Positions 44,833 through 53,439 of a stretch of DNA of 64,000 nt are shown here, in pieces. The notes beneath the pieces were generated by a model. That model did not search any database. It was not told where the DNA came from and was given only the letters and a program-made list of their open reading frames with translations. Numbering within the stretch: the first letter of the stretch is position 1; every line of letters begins with the position of its first letter. Source of the stretch: Dokdonella_A sp046347015 (GTDB taxonomy: Bacteria > Pseudomonadota > Gammaproteobacteria > Xanthomonadales > Rhodanobacteraceae); NCBI GenBank assembly GCA_046347015.1, contig JAXMHA010000003.1, positions 62,001 to 126,000 of the forward strand, in the 5' to 3' direction. The position numbers and the translations under genes were made by a program.

Positions 44833-45609
44833 ATGAAGACGATCGACCTCAATGCCGACGTCGGCGAGTCGTTCGGCGCGTGGCGCATGGGCGACGATGC
44901 CGCGGTGATCGCATCGGTGACCTCGGCGAACATCGCTTGCGGATTCCATGCGGGCGATGCCGCGACGATGCGGCGCACCGTGGCGCTCGCGCAGGAACAC
45001 GGGGTGGCGATCGGCGCGCATCCGTCGTTGCCGGATCTCGCCGGCTTCGGCCGGCGCGAGATGACGGTGTCGCCGGACGAGGTCTACGGATTCATGCTGG
45101 TCCAGATCGGCGCGCTGCACGGCATCGCGACGGCGGCGGGCGCGCGGCTCCATCACGTCAAGCCGCACGGCGCGCTGTACAACATGGCCGCCCGCGACCG
45201 TGCACTCGCCGATGCGGTCGCGCGCGCGGTACGCGACTTCGACCACCGGCTGGTCCTGGTCGGGCTCGCCGGCGGGGCGTCGCTCGAGGCAGGGCGCGCA
45301 GCAGGCCTGCGGGTCGCCGCGGAAGCATTCTGCGACCGCCGCTACCGTGCCGATGGTTCGCTCGCGCCGCGCGGCGAGCCCGCCGCGGTGATCGAAGACG
45401 TCGATGCCGCGATCGCGCAGGCTGTCGACATCGCCGTCTGCGGTCAGGCCACGGCGATCGATGGCAGCCGCGTCGCGATCCATGCCGACACCTTGTGTGT
45501 CCATGGCGACGGCCCGCATGCCGCGGAACTCGCGCGCGGCCTGCGCGCCGCGCTCGAAAGCGCAGGCATCGCAGCCGTCGCGCCGCACGCAGACCGGGAC
45601 GGCCGGTGA
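44833..45609 (+). CDS. pxpA: 5-oxoprolinase subunit PxpA (LamB/YcsF family)
   Basis: This 258-residue protein begins IDLNADVGESFGAWRMGDD, the LamB/YcsF signature. It continues with SANIACGFHAGDAATMRRTV, GAHPSLPDLAGFGRREM, VKPHGALYNMAARD and FCDRRYRADGSLAPRGE. It supplies the 5-oxoproline-binding and ring-opening subunit. Its stop overlaps the GTG start of the DUF969 gene by four bases. Confidence 0.94.
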   Translation: MKTIDLNADVGESFGAWRMGDDAAVIASVTSANIACGFHAGDAATMRRTVALAQEHGVAIGAHPSLPDLAGFGRREMTVSPDEVYGFMLVQIGALHGIATAAGARLHHVKPHGALYNMAARDRALADAVARAVRDFDHRLVLVGLAGGASLEAGRAAGLRVAAEAFCDRRYRADGSLAPRGEPAAVIEDVDAAIAQAVDIAVCGQATAIDGSRVAIHADTLCVHGDGPHAAELARGLRAALESAGIAAVAPHADRDGR

Positions 45610-46343
45610 CCGCCACCATCCTGCACTATCTGCCCTTGCTCGGCGTCGCGGTCGTCGTCGCCGGTTTCATGCTGCGCCTCAACCCGGTGCCGGTGGTGGT
45701 CGGCGCAGGTGTCGTCAGCGGCCTCGCCGCCGGCAAGGGTCCGGGCGACATCCTTGCCCTGCTCGGCACCAGCTTCGTGTCCGAGCGCGCTTTGCTGCTG
45801 TTCGCGCTGACGCTGCCGGCGATCGGCGTGCTCGAGCGGGCCGGGCTGCGCGAACATGCGCGCAACTGGGTGTCGTCGCTGCGCGGACTGACTCTCTCAC
45901 GGTTGCTCGTCACGTACCTCGGCCTGCGCCAAATCCTGTCGATGCTCGGCCTGACCAACGTCGCCGGTCCCGCGCAAACCGTGCGTCCGCTGCTGGCGCC
46001 GATGGCGGAGGCGGCGGCCGAGGCGCGCGGCCCGCCTCTCACGACCGACAAGCGCAACGACGTCCGTGCGTTCTGCGCCGCCACCGACAACATCGGGTTG
46101 TTCTTCGGCGAGGACGTATTCGTCGCGCTCGGCGCGGTGCTGCTGATCCAGGGCTTTTACGCACAGCAGGGCATCGAACTGCAACCGCTGCAGATCGCGT
46201 TGTGGGCCTTGCCGACCGCGATCGCGGCGTTTGTCATCCACGGCATTCGCGTGGTGCTGTTCGCGCGGCGGATTGCGCGGCCGGGGCCGGCATCGCCGGC
46301 AGCGAATCCCCCCGCCCGCCACTCGCGGACTCGCTCGCCATGA
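45606..46343 (+). CDS. DUF969 membrane protein, candidate 5-oxoproline transport subunit
   Basis: This 245-residue membrane protein starts at GTG 45606, overlapping pxpA. It has several hydrophobic helices (LPLLGVAVVVAGFMLRLNPV, FVSERALLLFALTLPAIGVL, LQIALWALPTAIAAFVIHGI). The conserved FCAATDNIGLFFGEDVF is the DUF969 core. DUF969/DUF979 pairs occur beside pxp and pcp genes and are proposed transporters; the role is inferred from context. Confidence 0.83.
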   Translation: MTATILHYLPLLGVAVVVAGFMLRLNPVPVVVGAGVVSGLAAGKGPGDILALLGTSFVSERALLLFALTLPAIGVLERAGLREHARNWVSSLRGLTLSRLLVTYLGLRQILSMLGLTNVAGPAQTVRPLLAPMAEAAAEARGPPLTTDKRNDVRAFCAATDNIGLFFGEDVFVALGAVLLIQGFYAQQGIELQPLQIALWALPTAIAAFVIHGIRVVLFARRIARPGPASPAANPPARHSRTRSP

Positions 46344-46386
46344 TCGGGACCGCCCGCCGGGTCCCTTGTGCGGATCGCCGCCGCCG

Positions 46387-47352
46387 ATGCTGACGATCGA
46401 ACACGCGTACGGGTTGATCGCACTGTTTCTCGCCGGCGCGGCATGGCTGAACCTGCGCGACCGGAATTGGTCGCACGCCGCGTTCTGGGGCGTGCTCGCG
46501 GCGCTGTTCGCCGGTGGCGACTTCGTGCTGGCGGCGGCGGCCGCGCACCGCGACTGGCCGGCGCAGTGCGCAGGTGCGGGTGTCCTGATCCTTGCCGCAC
46601 TGGCACCGCGCATGACGCGCGGGCACCTCGTCGAGCGCGCCGCCGCCGATCGCGAGGCCGACGCGCGGCGCCTCGGGCACCGCTTGTTCGGGCCCGCCGT
46701 GCTGATCCCGGTCGTCACGCTGCTGGTCGCCGTGCTCGGTGACCACATTTCCGTCGGCGACTGGCGCCTGTTCGCCGCGCACCGGATGACGCTGACCGGG
46801 CTCGCCATTGCCTGCGTCGTCGCGCTCGTCGCGGCGCTGCGCGTGACGCGCGCGCCGCCCATCGCCGGGCTCGTCGAAGGCCGCCGCCTGCTCGACACGC
46901 TCGGCTGGGCGGCGCTGTTGCCGCTGACGCTGGCGGCGCTCGGCGGCGTGTTCGCCGCGACCGGCGTCGGCGACGCCATTGCCGATATCGTGCGCGCCTC
47001 GATTCCGGTCGACAGCCGCCTCGCGTGCGTGCTGGCCTACGGCCTCGGCATGGTCCTGTTCACCACGATCATGGGCAACGCATTCGCCGCGTTCCCGGTA
47101 CTGACGGCGGGTATCGGCCTGCCGCTGCTGGTGCAGATGCACGGCGCGCACCCGGCGGTGCTCGGCGCGCTCGGCATGCTGACCGGTTACTGCGGGACCT
47201 TGCTGACGCCAATGGCGGCGAACTTCAACATCGTGCCGGTCGCGCTGCTGGAATTGCCGCGGCAGGACGCGGTGATCCGCGCGCAGGCGATGACCGGGCT
47301 CGCCCTGCTCGTCGTCAACCTCGTGCTGATGTACTTCCTGGTGTTTCGTTGA
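46387..47352 (+). CDS. DUF979 membrane protein, candidate 5-oxoproline transport subunit
   Basis: This 321-residue protein has about nine hydrophobic helices. The conserved GLGMVLFTTIMGNAFAAFPV and GYCGTLLTPMAANFNIVPVA fit DUF979, the partner of DUF969. The TIMGNAF and GTLLTPMAANF segments resemble re-entrant substrate-binding loops of ion-coupled transporters. ATG 46387 directly precedes the first helix. Confidence 0.83.
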   Translation: MLTIEHAYGLIALFLAGAAWLNLRDRNWSHAAFWGVLAALFAGGDFVLAAAAAHRDWPAQCAGAGVLILAALAPRMTRGHLVERAAADREADARRLGHRLFGPAVLIPVVTLLVAVLGDHISVGDWRLFAAHRMTLTGLAIACVVALVAALRVTRAPPIAGLVEGRRLLDTLGWAALLPLTLAALGGVFAATGVGDAIADIVRASIPVDSRLACVLAYGLGMVLFTTIMGNAFAAFPVLTAGIGLPLLVQMHGAHPAVLGALGMLTGYCGTLLTPMAANFNIVPVALLELPRQDAVIRAQAMTGLALLVVNLVLMYFLVFR

Positions 47353-47359
47353 GGCCGGC

Positions 47360-48007
47360 ATGAAACGCGCGATCCTTCTCACCGGCTTCACGCCGTTCGG
47401 CAGCGAGGACGTCAACCCGTCCTGGGAAGCCGTCCGCGCGCTCGACGGGACGCTCATCGGCGGGCACCGCGTGCACGCCGTCCGCCTGCCGACCGAGTTC
47501 GGCGCATCCTTGCCGGCACTGCGTGCGGCGTTGCGCAGCGTCGACCCGCGCGTTGCGATTGCCGTCGGCCTCGCCGGCGGCCGCAGTGGTCTCTCGCTCG
47601 AACGCGTCGCGATCAACGTGATCGACGCGCGCATCCCGGACAACGCCGGCGCGCAACCGATCGACGTGCCGGTCATCCGGGGACGGCCGGCGGCGTACTT
47701 CTCGACGCTGCCGATCAAGCGCGCGTTGCTCGCGTTGCACGACGCCGGCCTTCCGGCGCACGTTTCGCAGACGGCCGGCACCTACGTCTGCAACCAGGTG
47801 TTCTACGCGCTGATGGACGCGGCGCGTCGCCGGCGCGGACTGCGCGCCGGGTTCGTGCACGTGCCGTACCTGCCCGGACAGGGGCGGCGACTCCACCAGC
47901 CGTCGATGCCGCTCGACGACATGGTGCGCGCGATCGGGATCGTGGCCCGCGCTGCACTCACGAAGAATCCGCGCGACACGGCCGCGAGCGCGGGTGCCGA
48001 GTCGTGA
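47360..48007 (+). CDS. pcp: pyroglutamyl-peptidase I (pyrrolidone-carboxylate peptidase)
   Basis: This 215-residue C15 peptidase has TGFTPFGSEDVNPSWEAV, VGLAGGRSGLSLERVAINV (Glu), the catalytic Cys in AGTYVCNQVFYALMD, and His in GFVHVPYLP. It removes N-terminal pyroglutamate from peptides and thereby feeds 5-oxoproline to PxpABC. It starts seven bases after the DUF979 gene and converges with the M14 peptidase gene. Confidence 0.94.
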   Translation: MKRAILLTGFTPFGSEDVNPSWEAVRALDGTLIGGHRVHAVRLPTEFGASLPALRAALRSVDPRVAIAVGLAGGRSGLSLERVAINVIDARIPDNAGAQPIDVPVIRGRPAAYFSTLPIKRALLALHDAGLPAHVSQTAGTYVCNQVFYALMDAARRRRGLRAGFVHVPYLPGQGRRLHQPSMPLDDMVRAIGIVARAALTKNPRDTAASAGAES

Positions 48008-48040
48008 CGACGCGGCCGGCGCGCGACGCGCCGGCCGCAA

Positions 48041-50805
48041 TCAGCGATCGGCGCCGGTGCGGCTCGCCAGCGCGTTCAACAGCAGCGCATAGGTTCCGAT
48101 CGTCTCGCCGCGCCACACCGGATTGTTCGCGAACAACAGCACGTTGCCGCGGCCGTAATGCGCGTCGACAACGGCCGCGCGTCCGGCCATCGCCTCGCCG
48201 CGTTCGAGCAGGCCCGCCACCAGCAGTTCCTTCGCATCGGCCCAGCGCACGATCACGTCGGGCCGTTCGGCTGCCGGGATCACGTCCGGATTGTTGCGCT
48301 CCTGCTCGGCGTTCAACGGCAGGGCTTGCCAAGGCTTCGCTTCGGGTAGCGGTGGCGGGATCGCGTACGGCCGGCCTTCGGGGATGTCGGCATCATCGCG
48401 ACCGCCACGGCCCGTCGGGCGCTTGAACGTGTCGGCGCGCGGCAAGCCATGGTCGCCGCCGATGAGGTTGCTGACTTCGAACGACAGGCCCTTCTCGCTG
48501 TACATCGCGAAGGTGTCCGGGTAACCCCGCGCCACCGGATGCGCCTTGTCGACCAGTTCGGCACGCAGCACGCTGCCGACGACGCGCACGTTGCCGTGCG
48601 GCGTGACCGACACGCCGGGTGCGAGGCCAACGTCGATCGCGAACTTCGCGGTGTCCTCGCTGACGACCAGCAGGCCGCCGCCGGCGACGAAGCGCTTGAG
48701 GTTCGCCAATCCGGCCTCGCCGAGTCCGGGCCGGATGTCGGGCGTCGAGTCGATGCGGCCGAGATTCGGCGTCAGCGTGGTCTTCTGCCACGGCATCGGA
48801 TTGCCATACATCGGCAGGCCGTTGACGATCGATCTCGTGGTGGCGCCCTCGCCGATCGGCGCGAACAGGATCGCGTCGTACTTGTCGCGCAGGTTCCTTT
48901 CGCGCGCGACGTCCTGCGTGCTGATGTACGCATACTTCACGCCGAGCTTGTCGAGGGCCAGCCGCCACCAGCCTTCGGTCTGCGTGCTGAGCCAGGTGTG
49001 CATCACGGCGATGCGCGGCATCCGGCCTGCGACGCCGAGGCCGGCCGGATCGAAGGCCGGCTGCGCCGGCGCGTCGACGGTGCGCATCGGCACCTTCAGG
49101 ACCGCCTGATCGGCCACGCGGACGACCGTGGTGCCGAACGAATCCCCGAAGGACCAGCCGGTATCGTCGTACGGATGCTTTTGCGGATCGTCGGGCGCCC
49201 AGTACTGCCGGTCGAGCAATGTATCGGCGATGCGCGAATAGGGCTGGTCCATGCGCACGAGCCAGCTTCCCGCCGGGAACGTGCGCGCGACGGTCTCGAT
49301 CCGCGGCGGTTCGGCCGGCGGCTTGTCGCGTGCTTCCTTCGCTTCGACCGGGGCCGGCACCTGCACCGTGAACGCCGCGTCGGCGCGGCTGATCTCGACG
49401 TGCTGGCGCCCCAGCACCCGCAGCAGCTCGGCCTGCGCGCCGGGATGCGCATCGTCGGCCGGCAGCACGTACGCGGACGGCCCGGCGAGCGTCGGTTTCT
49501 CGACCGAGTGCTTCGCCTTCAACCAGAAGTTGGTCAGGAACTTCCTGTCGTTGCGCGCGAAATAGTCGAGTGCCGTCAGCAATCCCGTCTGCGTGTAGTT
49601 GTTGTTGTCGCGCTGCGACCACAGCACCTTCGGCAACGGCGGGTTCGGCCTGTACCAGGTGCGCGCGTAGTCCTCGGGGTCGAGGATGCGCTCCACCGTG
49701 TCGGCGCCGCCATTGCCGAAGGTTTCGTACAAGCGGCTGATGCCGTTGTGGGTCGCGGCGATGAACATCAGGTACCCCGGACTCCAGGTATCGAAGTCGC
49801 CGTGCGTGAATACGCCCGGCATGCCGAACTTGGTCATTTGCTCGACGTTGTTCCATCCCAACTGCTGCCATTCGCCGGTCAGGATCGGATCGATCCACGC
49901 GTTGTACGGGCCATCGCCGACCGTGTTGTCGTACAGGAACGGCACCGATTCGTGCAGGTCGTGCAGCACCTGCGCATGCCAGCCGACATAGGTATCGAGC
50001 ACGTTCCGCGTCAGGTTCAGCGTCAGTCCCATCGCGTCGCGGTTGTTGTCGTGCGCGACGTAATGGCCCCAGTACAGCAGGTGCGGATAATCCTTGCCGG
50101 GGTTGGCGCGATGCCAGTTGTAGAGGTCCACCATGCGGTCGCGGCCGTCGACTTCGACCACCGGCGTGATCAGCGTGATGACGTGCGAGCGGATGAACTC
50201 GATGTATGGCGCATCGTCCACCGCGAGGCGATAGGCGAGCTCCATCACCGAAGTCGGCGACCCGGTTTCGGTGGAGTGGATCGTCGCGGTGATGTAGTAG
50301 ACCGGCGTCGTCTGCGCGACGAGCGCCGCGGCCTTCGCGTCGTCCATGCCGAGCGTGCGCGGATCGGCCAATTGCGCAAGGCGCGCCCGGTTCGCGTCCA
50401 GATCCTGCATCAGCGCCTCGTCGGCAACCGCGACCGCGATCATCTCGCGGCCTTCTTCGCTCCGCCCGATCGAGAACACCCTTACGCGCGGGTGGCCTTC
50501 TCCAGCATCCGGAAATAGCGGTAGATATCTTCCGCGTACGGCAGCATGTTCGGCGCGCCGGCAACGTCGCCGAGCACGGCTTGCGGCGTCGGCACGGACT
50601 GCGACGCCGGCAGGTAGTCGGTCAGCGGCGAGTTGAAGTACGGCGCGGTGGTGTATTCGGCGATCTTCGCCGTGTATGCGGTGTCGACCGGTTGCCGGGG
50701 ATCGCGGGCCCAGATCCCGGTCGAGTCGGCGGCTCCTGCCGCCACCGGCAGCGCAAGTACCGCCGCGATGAGAAGAACGCCGGTGAACGTCGTGCGCGCT
50801 GACAT
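48041..50805 (-). CDS. exported M14 family zinc carboxypeptidase, frameshifted near its N-terminus
   Basis: ATG 50805 starts a signal peptide (GVLLIAAVLALPVAAGAAD) and a propeptide-like segment to RYFRMLEKAT. A single-base loss near 50485 then sends that frame to a stop. The remaining 800 residues run in the next frame from RVRVFSIGRSEEGREMIAVA. The M14 zinc site is visible as HSTETGSP (H-x-x-E) and a third His in DLHESVPFLYDN. A long C-terminal domain follows, including a glutamine-amidotransferase-like region (RFVAGGGLLVVSEDTAK). The single indel may be a sequencing error. Confidence 0.8.
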
Positions 50806-50876
50806 TGGGGAGCCTCGGTCGGAGTCGGCAGCCGCGCACTGTGCCAGAACTTGCGGGACTGGTGGAATGCCGGAAG

Positions 50877-51596
50877 TCAGCAGCCGCCGCCGTGCTTCGA
50901 TGCCGCGGTGAACTCGACGACCAGCTCGCCGGTGGCCGAATAGGGCATGCCGGCTTTGACCGGGCCCGTCGAGCAGTAATAGCCGCCCTTGGTCGGCGCC
51001 TTGACGGCTTCGCGCACTTCCGTGTCGTACGACTTTCCGATCGCGTCCGGCGTCGTTGCGATGGCGACCCGGCGCACGCCATCCATCGGCACGCACGCAA
51101 GTAGCCGCGTCCGCCGGAATGGCCGGATGTCGATGTGCAACGGCGAGGCTTCGTGCGTGGACGTGATGCCGCCTGCTTCATCGAGACCGTAGAGGATCGG
51201 CTTGTAGACGACGTGCCCCTGGCCTTCCGGATTCTTTCGCGCCAGGACCTGGATGCGCACGGCAACGTGGTCGAGCGCCACCGGCAGCTCGAGGACCCGG
51301 TAGCGGCTTTCCCCCTTCGGGAAATCCTTCTCCGGCGCGTTGTCGCCGATCAGGAAATGGACCGGATGCAGGAGATCGACGGCGACCGGACCGGTTGCCG
51401 GCGCGTCGATCGGCGCCGGCGCCCGGTACCGGCCTCCGAAGAGGCGCGCCTTCCAGTGCGACAGCGTCTCGCCGACCGCGCCGACCGCGCCGACCGCATC
51501 ACCCGCCGCATCGACGGGTCCCGCGTGGAGGGACGGCACGCTGGCCGATGACGGCAGGATCGCGAGTACGGGGACAGCGGCACGCGACACCCGCAC
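50877..51596 (-). CDS. hypothetical protein with MalM-like or unknown fold
   Basis: GTG 51596 has AGGTGG nine bases upstream and gives about 239 residues (VRVSRAAVPVLAILPSSAS). Another GTG lies two codons later. The N-terminus is weakly hydrophobic and not a clear signal. A GAV triplet repeat precedes the conserved-looking core (VDLLHPVHFLIGD, YRVLELPVALDHVAVRIQVL, LHIDIRPFRRTRLLACVPMD), which is rich in beta strands. It ends GGGC. The family is not recognised. It lies 71 bases upstream of the M14 gene and may share its transcript. Confidence 0.6.
   Translation of the reverse strand: MRVSRAAVPVLAILPSSASVPSLHAGPVDAAGDAVGAVGAVGETLSHWKARLFGGRYRAPAPIDAPATGPVAVDLLHPVHFLIGDNAPEKDFPKGESRYRVLELPVALDHVAVRIQVLARKNPEGQGHVVYKPILYGLDEAGGITSTHEASPLHIDIRPFRRTRLLACVPMDGVRRVAIATTPDAIGKSYDTEVREAVKAPTKGGYYCSTGPVKAGMPYSATGELVVEFTAASKHGGGC
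51471..51497. repeat. three perfect 9-bp tandem repeats
   Basis: The unit GCCGACCGC is repeated three times without mismatch. On the minus strand it encodes a Gly-Ala-Val triplet repeat near the N-terminus of the hypothetical protein. Units of nine bases keep frame, so copy-number changes would alter protein length only. Confidence 0.8.
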
Positions 51597-51632
51597 CGGC
51601 GCGCACCACCTGCCGCGAGGCGCGGACCTGAA

Positions 51633-51915
51633 GATGCTCTGATCAAACCCGCGCAGACGTCGCCGGTCTGTCTGCCGGCAGATCGCGGGACCGTCGGCGA
51701 AGGCAGACTGGCGGTCTGTCGAGACGGCGGGCCGAAGGGCTGATGGCAGACAGGCCGGCCTCCACTGATCGATTCCAATTGACGAGGTGATGTCCGGAAG
51801 GCCCGCACTTCGCCGCGCGCGTCTTGCCCAGACCACCAGGCCGGGCTGCGCCACGCACGTCAATCTGCGAACCCTCCGGGCATCGTGCCGCCTACGTGGG
51901 TTCGATCAGAGCATC
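51633..51915. mobile_element. candidate miniature inverted-repeat element, 283 bp
   Basis: The 24-bp ends 51633-51656 and 51892-51915 are inverted copies matching at 21 of 24 positions (outermost bases GATGCTCTGATC). The 236-bp interior has no supported gene. It contains a perfect 12-bp palindrome TCTGCCGGCAGA (51671-51682) and a further inverted repeat of 15 bp with one mismatch (51662-51676 against 51745-51759). No clear target-site duplication is seen. A third single copy lies at 32777-32800. It could instead be a REP-like cluster. Confidence 0.55.
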
Positions 51916-51953
51916 CCTGGCGGTCAAACCGGCGATTGCACCGGGCCTGCAGG

Positions 51954-52280
51954 TCAATCGAGCGGCTTCAGGCCGCCGATATCCTCGCGGAACGCCTTCA
52001 AGCCAAGCGTCTTGCAGATCGACTGGATCACCTTGGCCTGGTCATCGTTGCCGCCGTTGCGCAACACGACCCCGGTCAGGTGGTCGGTATCCCGCAGGTC
52101 GGCGATGACGCCATACAGCTCGGCCTTGCCCATGATGTTGCCGTCGATCTCGTAGCGATCGGATTTCACCGGCGACACGTACGCGTTGCCATCCTTCACG
52201 TCGTGCGCGGCAAGTGCCGTGCCGGCGAACGCCAAGGTCAGCATCAGCGAGACCACCTTCAATCCCGTCTTCATCGTCAT
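51954..52280 (-). CDS. small exported protein of unknown function
   Basis: The 108-residue protein has a signal peptide (VVSLMLTLAFAGTALA, cleavage before AHDVKDG) and a mature part of about 82 residues with one Cys (IQSICKTLGL). It contains YEIDGNIMGKAELYGVIADL, DTDHLTGVVLRNGG and ends GGLKPLD. The start overlaps the upstream lipoprotein stop by four bases. ATG 52274, two codons later, is also possible. The family is not recognised. Confidence 0.72.
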   Translation of the reverse strand: MTMKTGLKVVSLMLTLAFAGTALAAHDVKDGNAYVSPVKSDRYEIDGNIMGKAELYGVIADLRDTDHLTGVVLRNGGNDDQAKVIQSICKTLGLKAFREDIGGLKPLD

Positions 52281-52732
52281 GGTTTGCCCTCGGTGTCTTT
52301 CGGTTTGTCGCTGCCGCCCTTGCCCTCGCCGGACGCAGGGTTCTTCAGCACCGCGCGGACCTCCGAGTAGGTGCCGTCGTCGAGCATCCAGGCGCGGAAG
52401 CCCAGTTCAAAGGCGATTCGCGCCAGCGCGACGATATGGGTGTTCTTGATCTTCTCGCTGTCGCCGCGCTTCAACAGCACGGTCGCCATCGGCAACTTCT
52501 CGTCCTTGCGATAACGCAGTGCGCTGGTGAGATCCTGCGCCGTCAACGGGGCGCCATCGAAGTCGAACTGATCGTCCTTGTCGGCGACCAGCGTCACGTC
52601 GAAACTCTTCGGCACATCCGCGGCCGGCGCGATCGAATCGGGCTTGACTCCCCCGCCCCCGCAGGCAGCAAGCAGCAGGATCGCCAGCGACACCGCGATC
52701 ACCGGCAACCGGCGCCGGAACAGCCTCGACAT
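52277..52732 (-). CDS. predicted lipoprotein of unknown function
   Basis: The predicted 151-residue protein has a lipoprotein signal ending LLLAAC and a GGGG linker. The mature domain reads SFDVTLVADKDDQFDFDGAP, LTSALRYRKDEKLPMATVLL, THIVALARIAFELGFRAWML and ends in a Lys/Gly-rich tail. The TLxADKDDQFxFDG and KxTHIVALARIA pattern resembles biopolymer-transport ExbD-like periplasmic domains, but the membrane anchor is replaced by a lipid. GGAG lies nine bases before ATG 52732. Confidence 0.7.
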   Translation of the reverse strand: MSRLFRRRLPVIAVSLAILLLAACGGGGVKPDSIAPAADVPKSFDVTLVADKDDQFDFDGAPLTAQDLTSALRYRKDEKLPMATVLLKRGDSEKIKNTHIVALARIAFELGFRAWMLDDGTYSEVRAVLKNPASGEGKGGSDKPKDTEGKP

Positions 52733-52811
52733 GGGGTGGATCTCCAACCGGGTGAGGTGGGCAAGCCTACCACCGCGGCCGCCACGAGGCACGACCAAGC
52801 CGCGTACCGGT

Positions 52812-53375
52812 TCAGGCATGCGGCAGGGTGACGCCCCGCTGGTTCATGTACTTGCCGCCACGGTCCTTGTAGCTGGTCTCGCACTCCTCGTCGGATTCGA
52901 AGAACAGCATCTGCGCGACGCCCTCGTTGGCGTAGATGCGCGCCGGCAGCGGCGTCGTGTTCGAGAACTCCAGCGTCACGTGCCCCTCCCATTCGGGTTC
53001 GAGCGGCGTCACGTTGACGATGATGCCGCACCGCGCGTACGTGCTCTTGCCGAGGCAGACGGTCAGCACGTTGCGGGGAATGCGGAAGTACTCGACCGTC
53101 CGCGCCAGCGCAAACGAGTTCGGCGGGATGATGCAAGTCTCGGCGCTGATGTCGACGAAGCTGCGCTCGTCGAAATCCTTCGGGTCGACGATCGTCGCGT
53201 TGATGTTCGTGAACACCTTGAATTCGTTCGCGCAGCGCACGTCGTAGCCGTAGCTCGACGTGCCGTACGACACGATCCTGCGGTCGCCGATCGTCCGCAC
53301 TTGCCCGGCTTCGAACGGTTCGATCATGCCGGCGGCCGCCATGCGGCGGATCCAGCGGTCGGACTTGATGCTCAT
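52812..53375 (-). CDS. dcd: dCTP deaminase
   Basis: The predicted 187-residue protein matches Dcd: GMIEPFEAGQVR, SSYGYDVRCANEFKVFTN, PPNSFALARTVEYFRIPRNV, GKSTYARCGIIVNVTPLEPE, and EGVAQMLFFESDE. It converts dCTP to dUTP for thymidylate synthesis. The end of this gene and the start of apbC are 64 bases apart on the same strand, and the two may be co-transcribed. Confidence 0.95.
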   Translation of the reverse strand: MSIKSDRWIRRMAAAGMIEPFEAGQVRTIGDRRIVSYGTSSYGYDVRCANEFKVFTNINATIVDPKDFDERSFVDISAETCIIPPNSFALARTVEYFRIPRNVLTVCLGKSTYARCGIIVNVTPLEPEWEGHVTLEFSNTTPLPARIYANEGVAQMLFFESDEECETSYKDRGGKYMNQRGVTLPHA

Positions 53376-53439
53376 GCGCGTGATCCCGTGAAGTGCAGCG
53401 TGTCTGGCTGCCCGCCCGCGGGAGGGCCCGCCTTCCGCC

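Noticed and set aside
48449..50518. 689-codon open frame antisense to the M14 peptidase
   Set aside because: No domain is recognisable and the opposite strand has the zinc-binding motifs.
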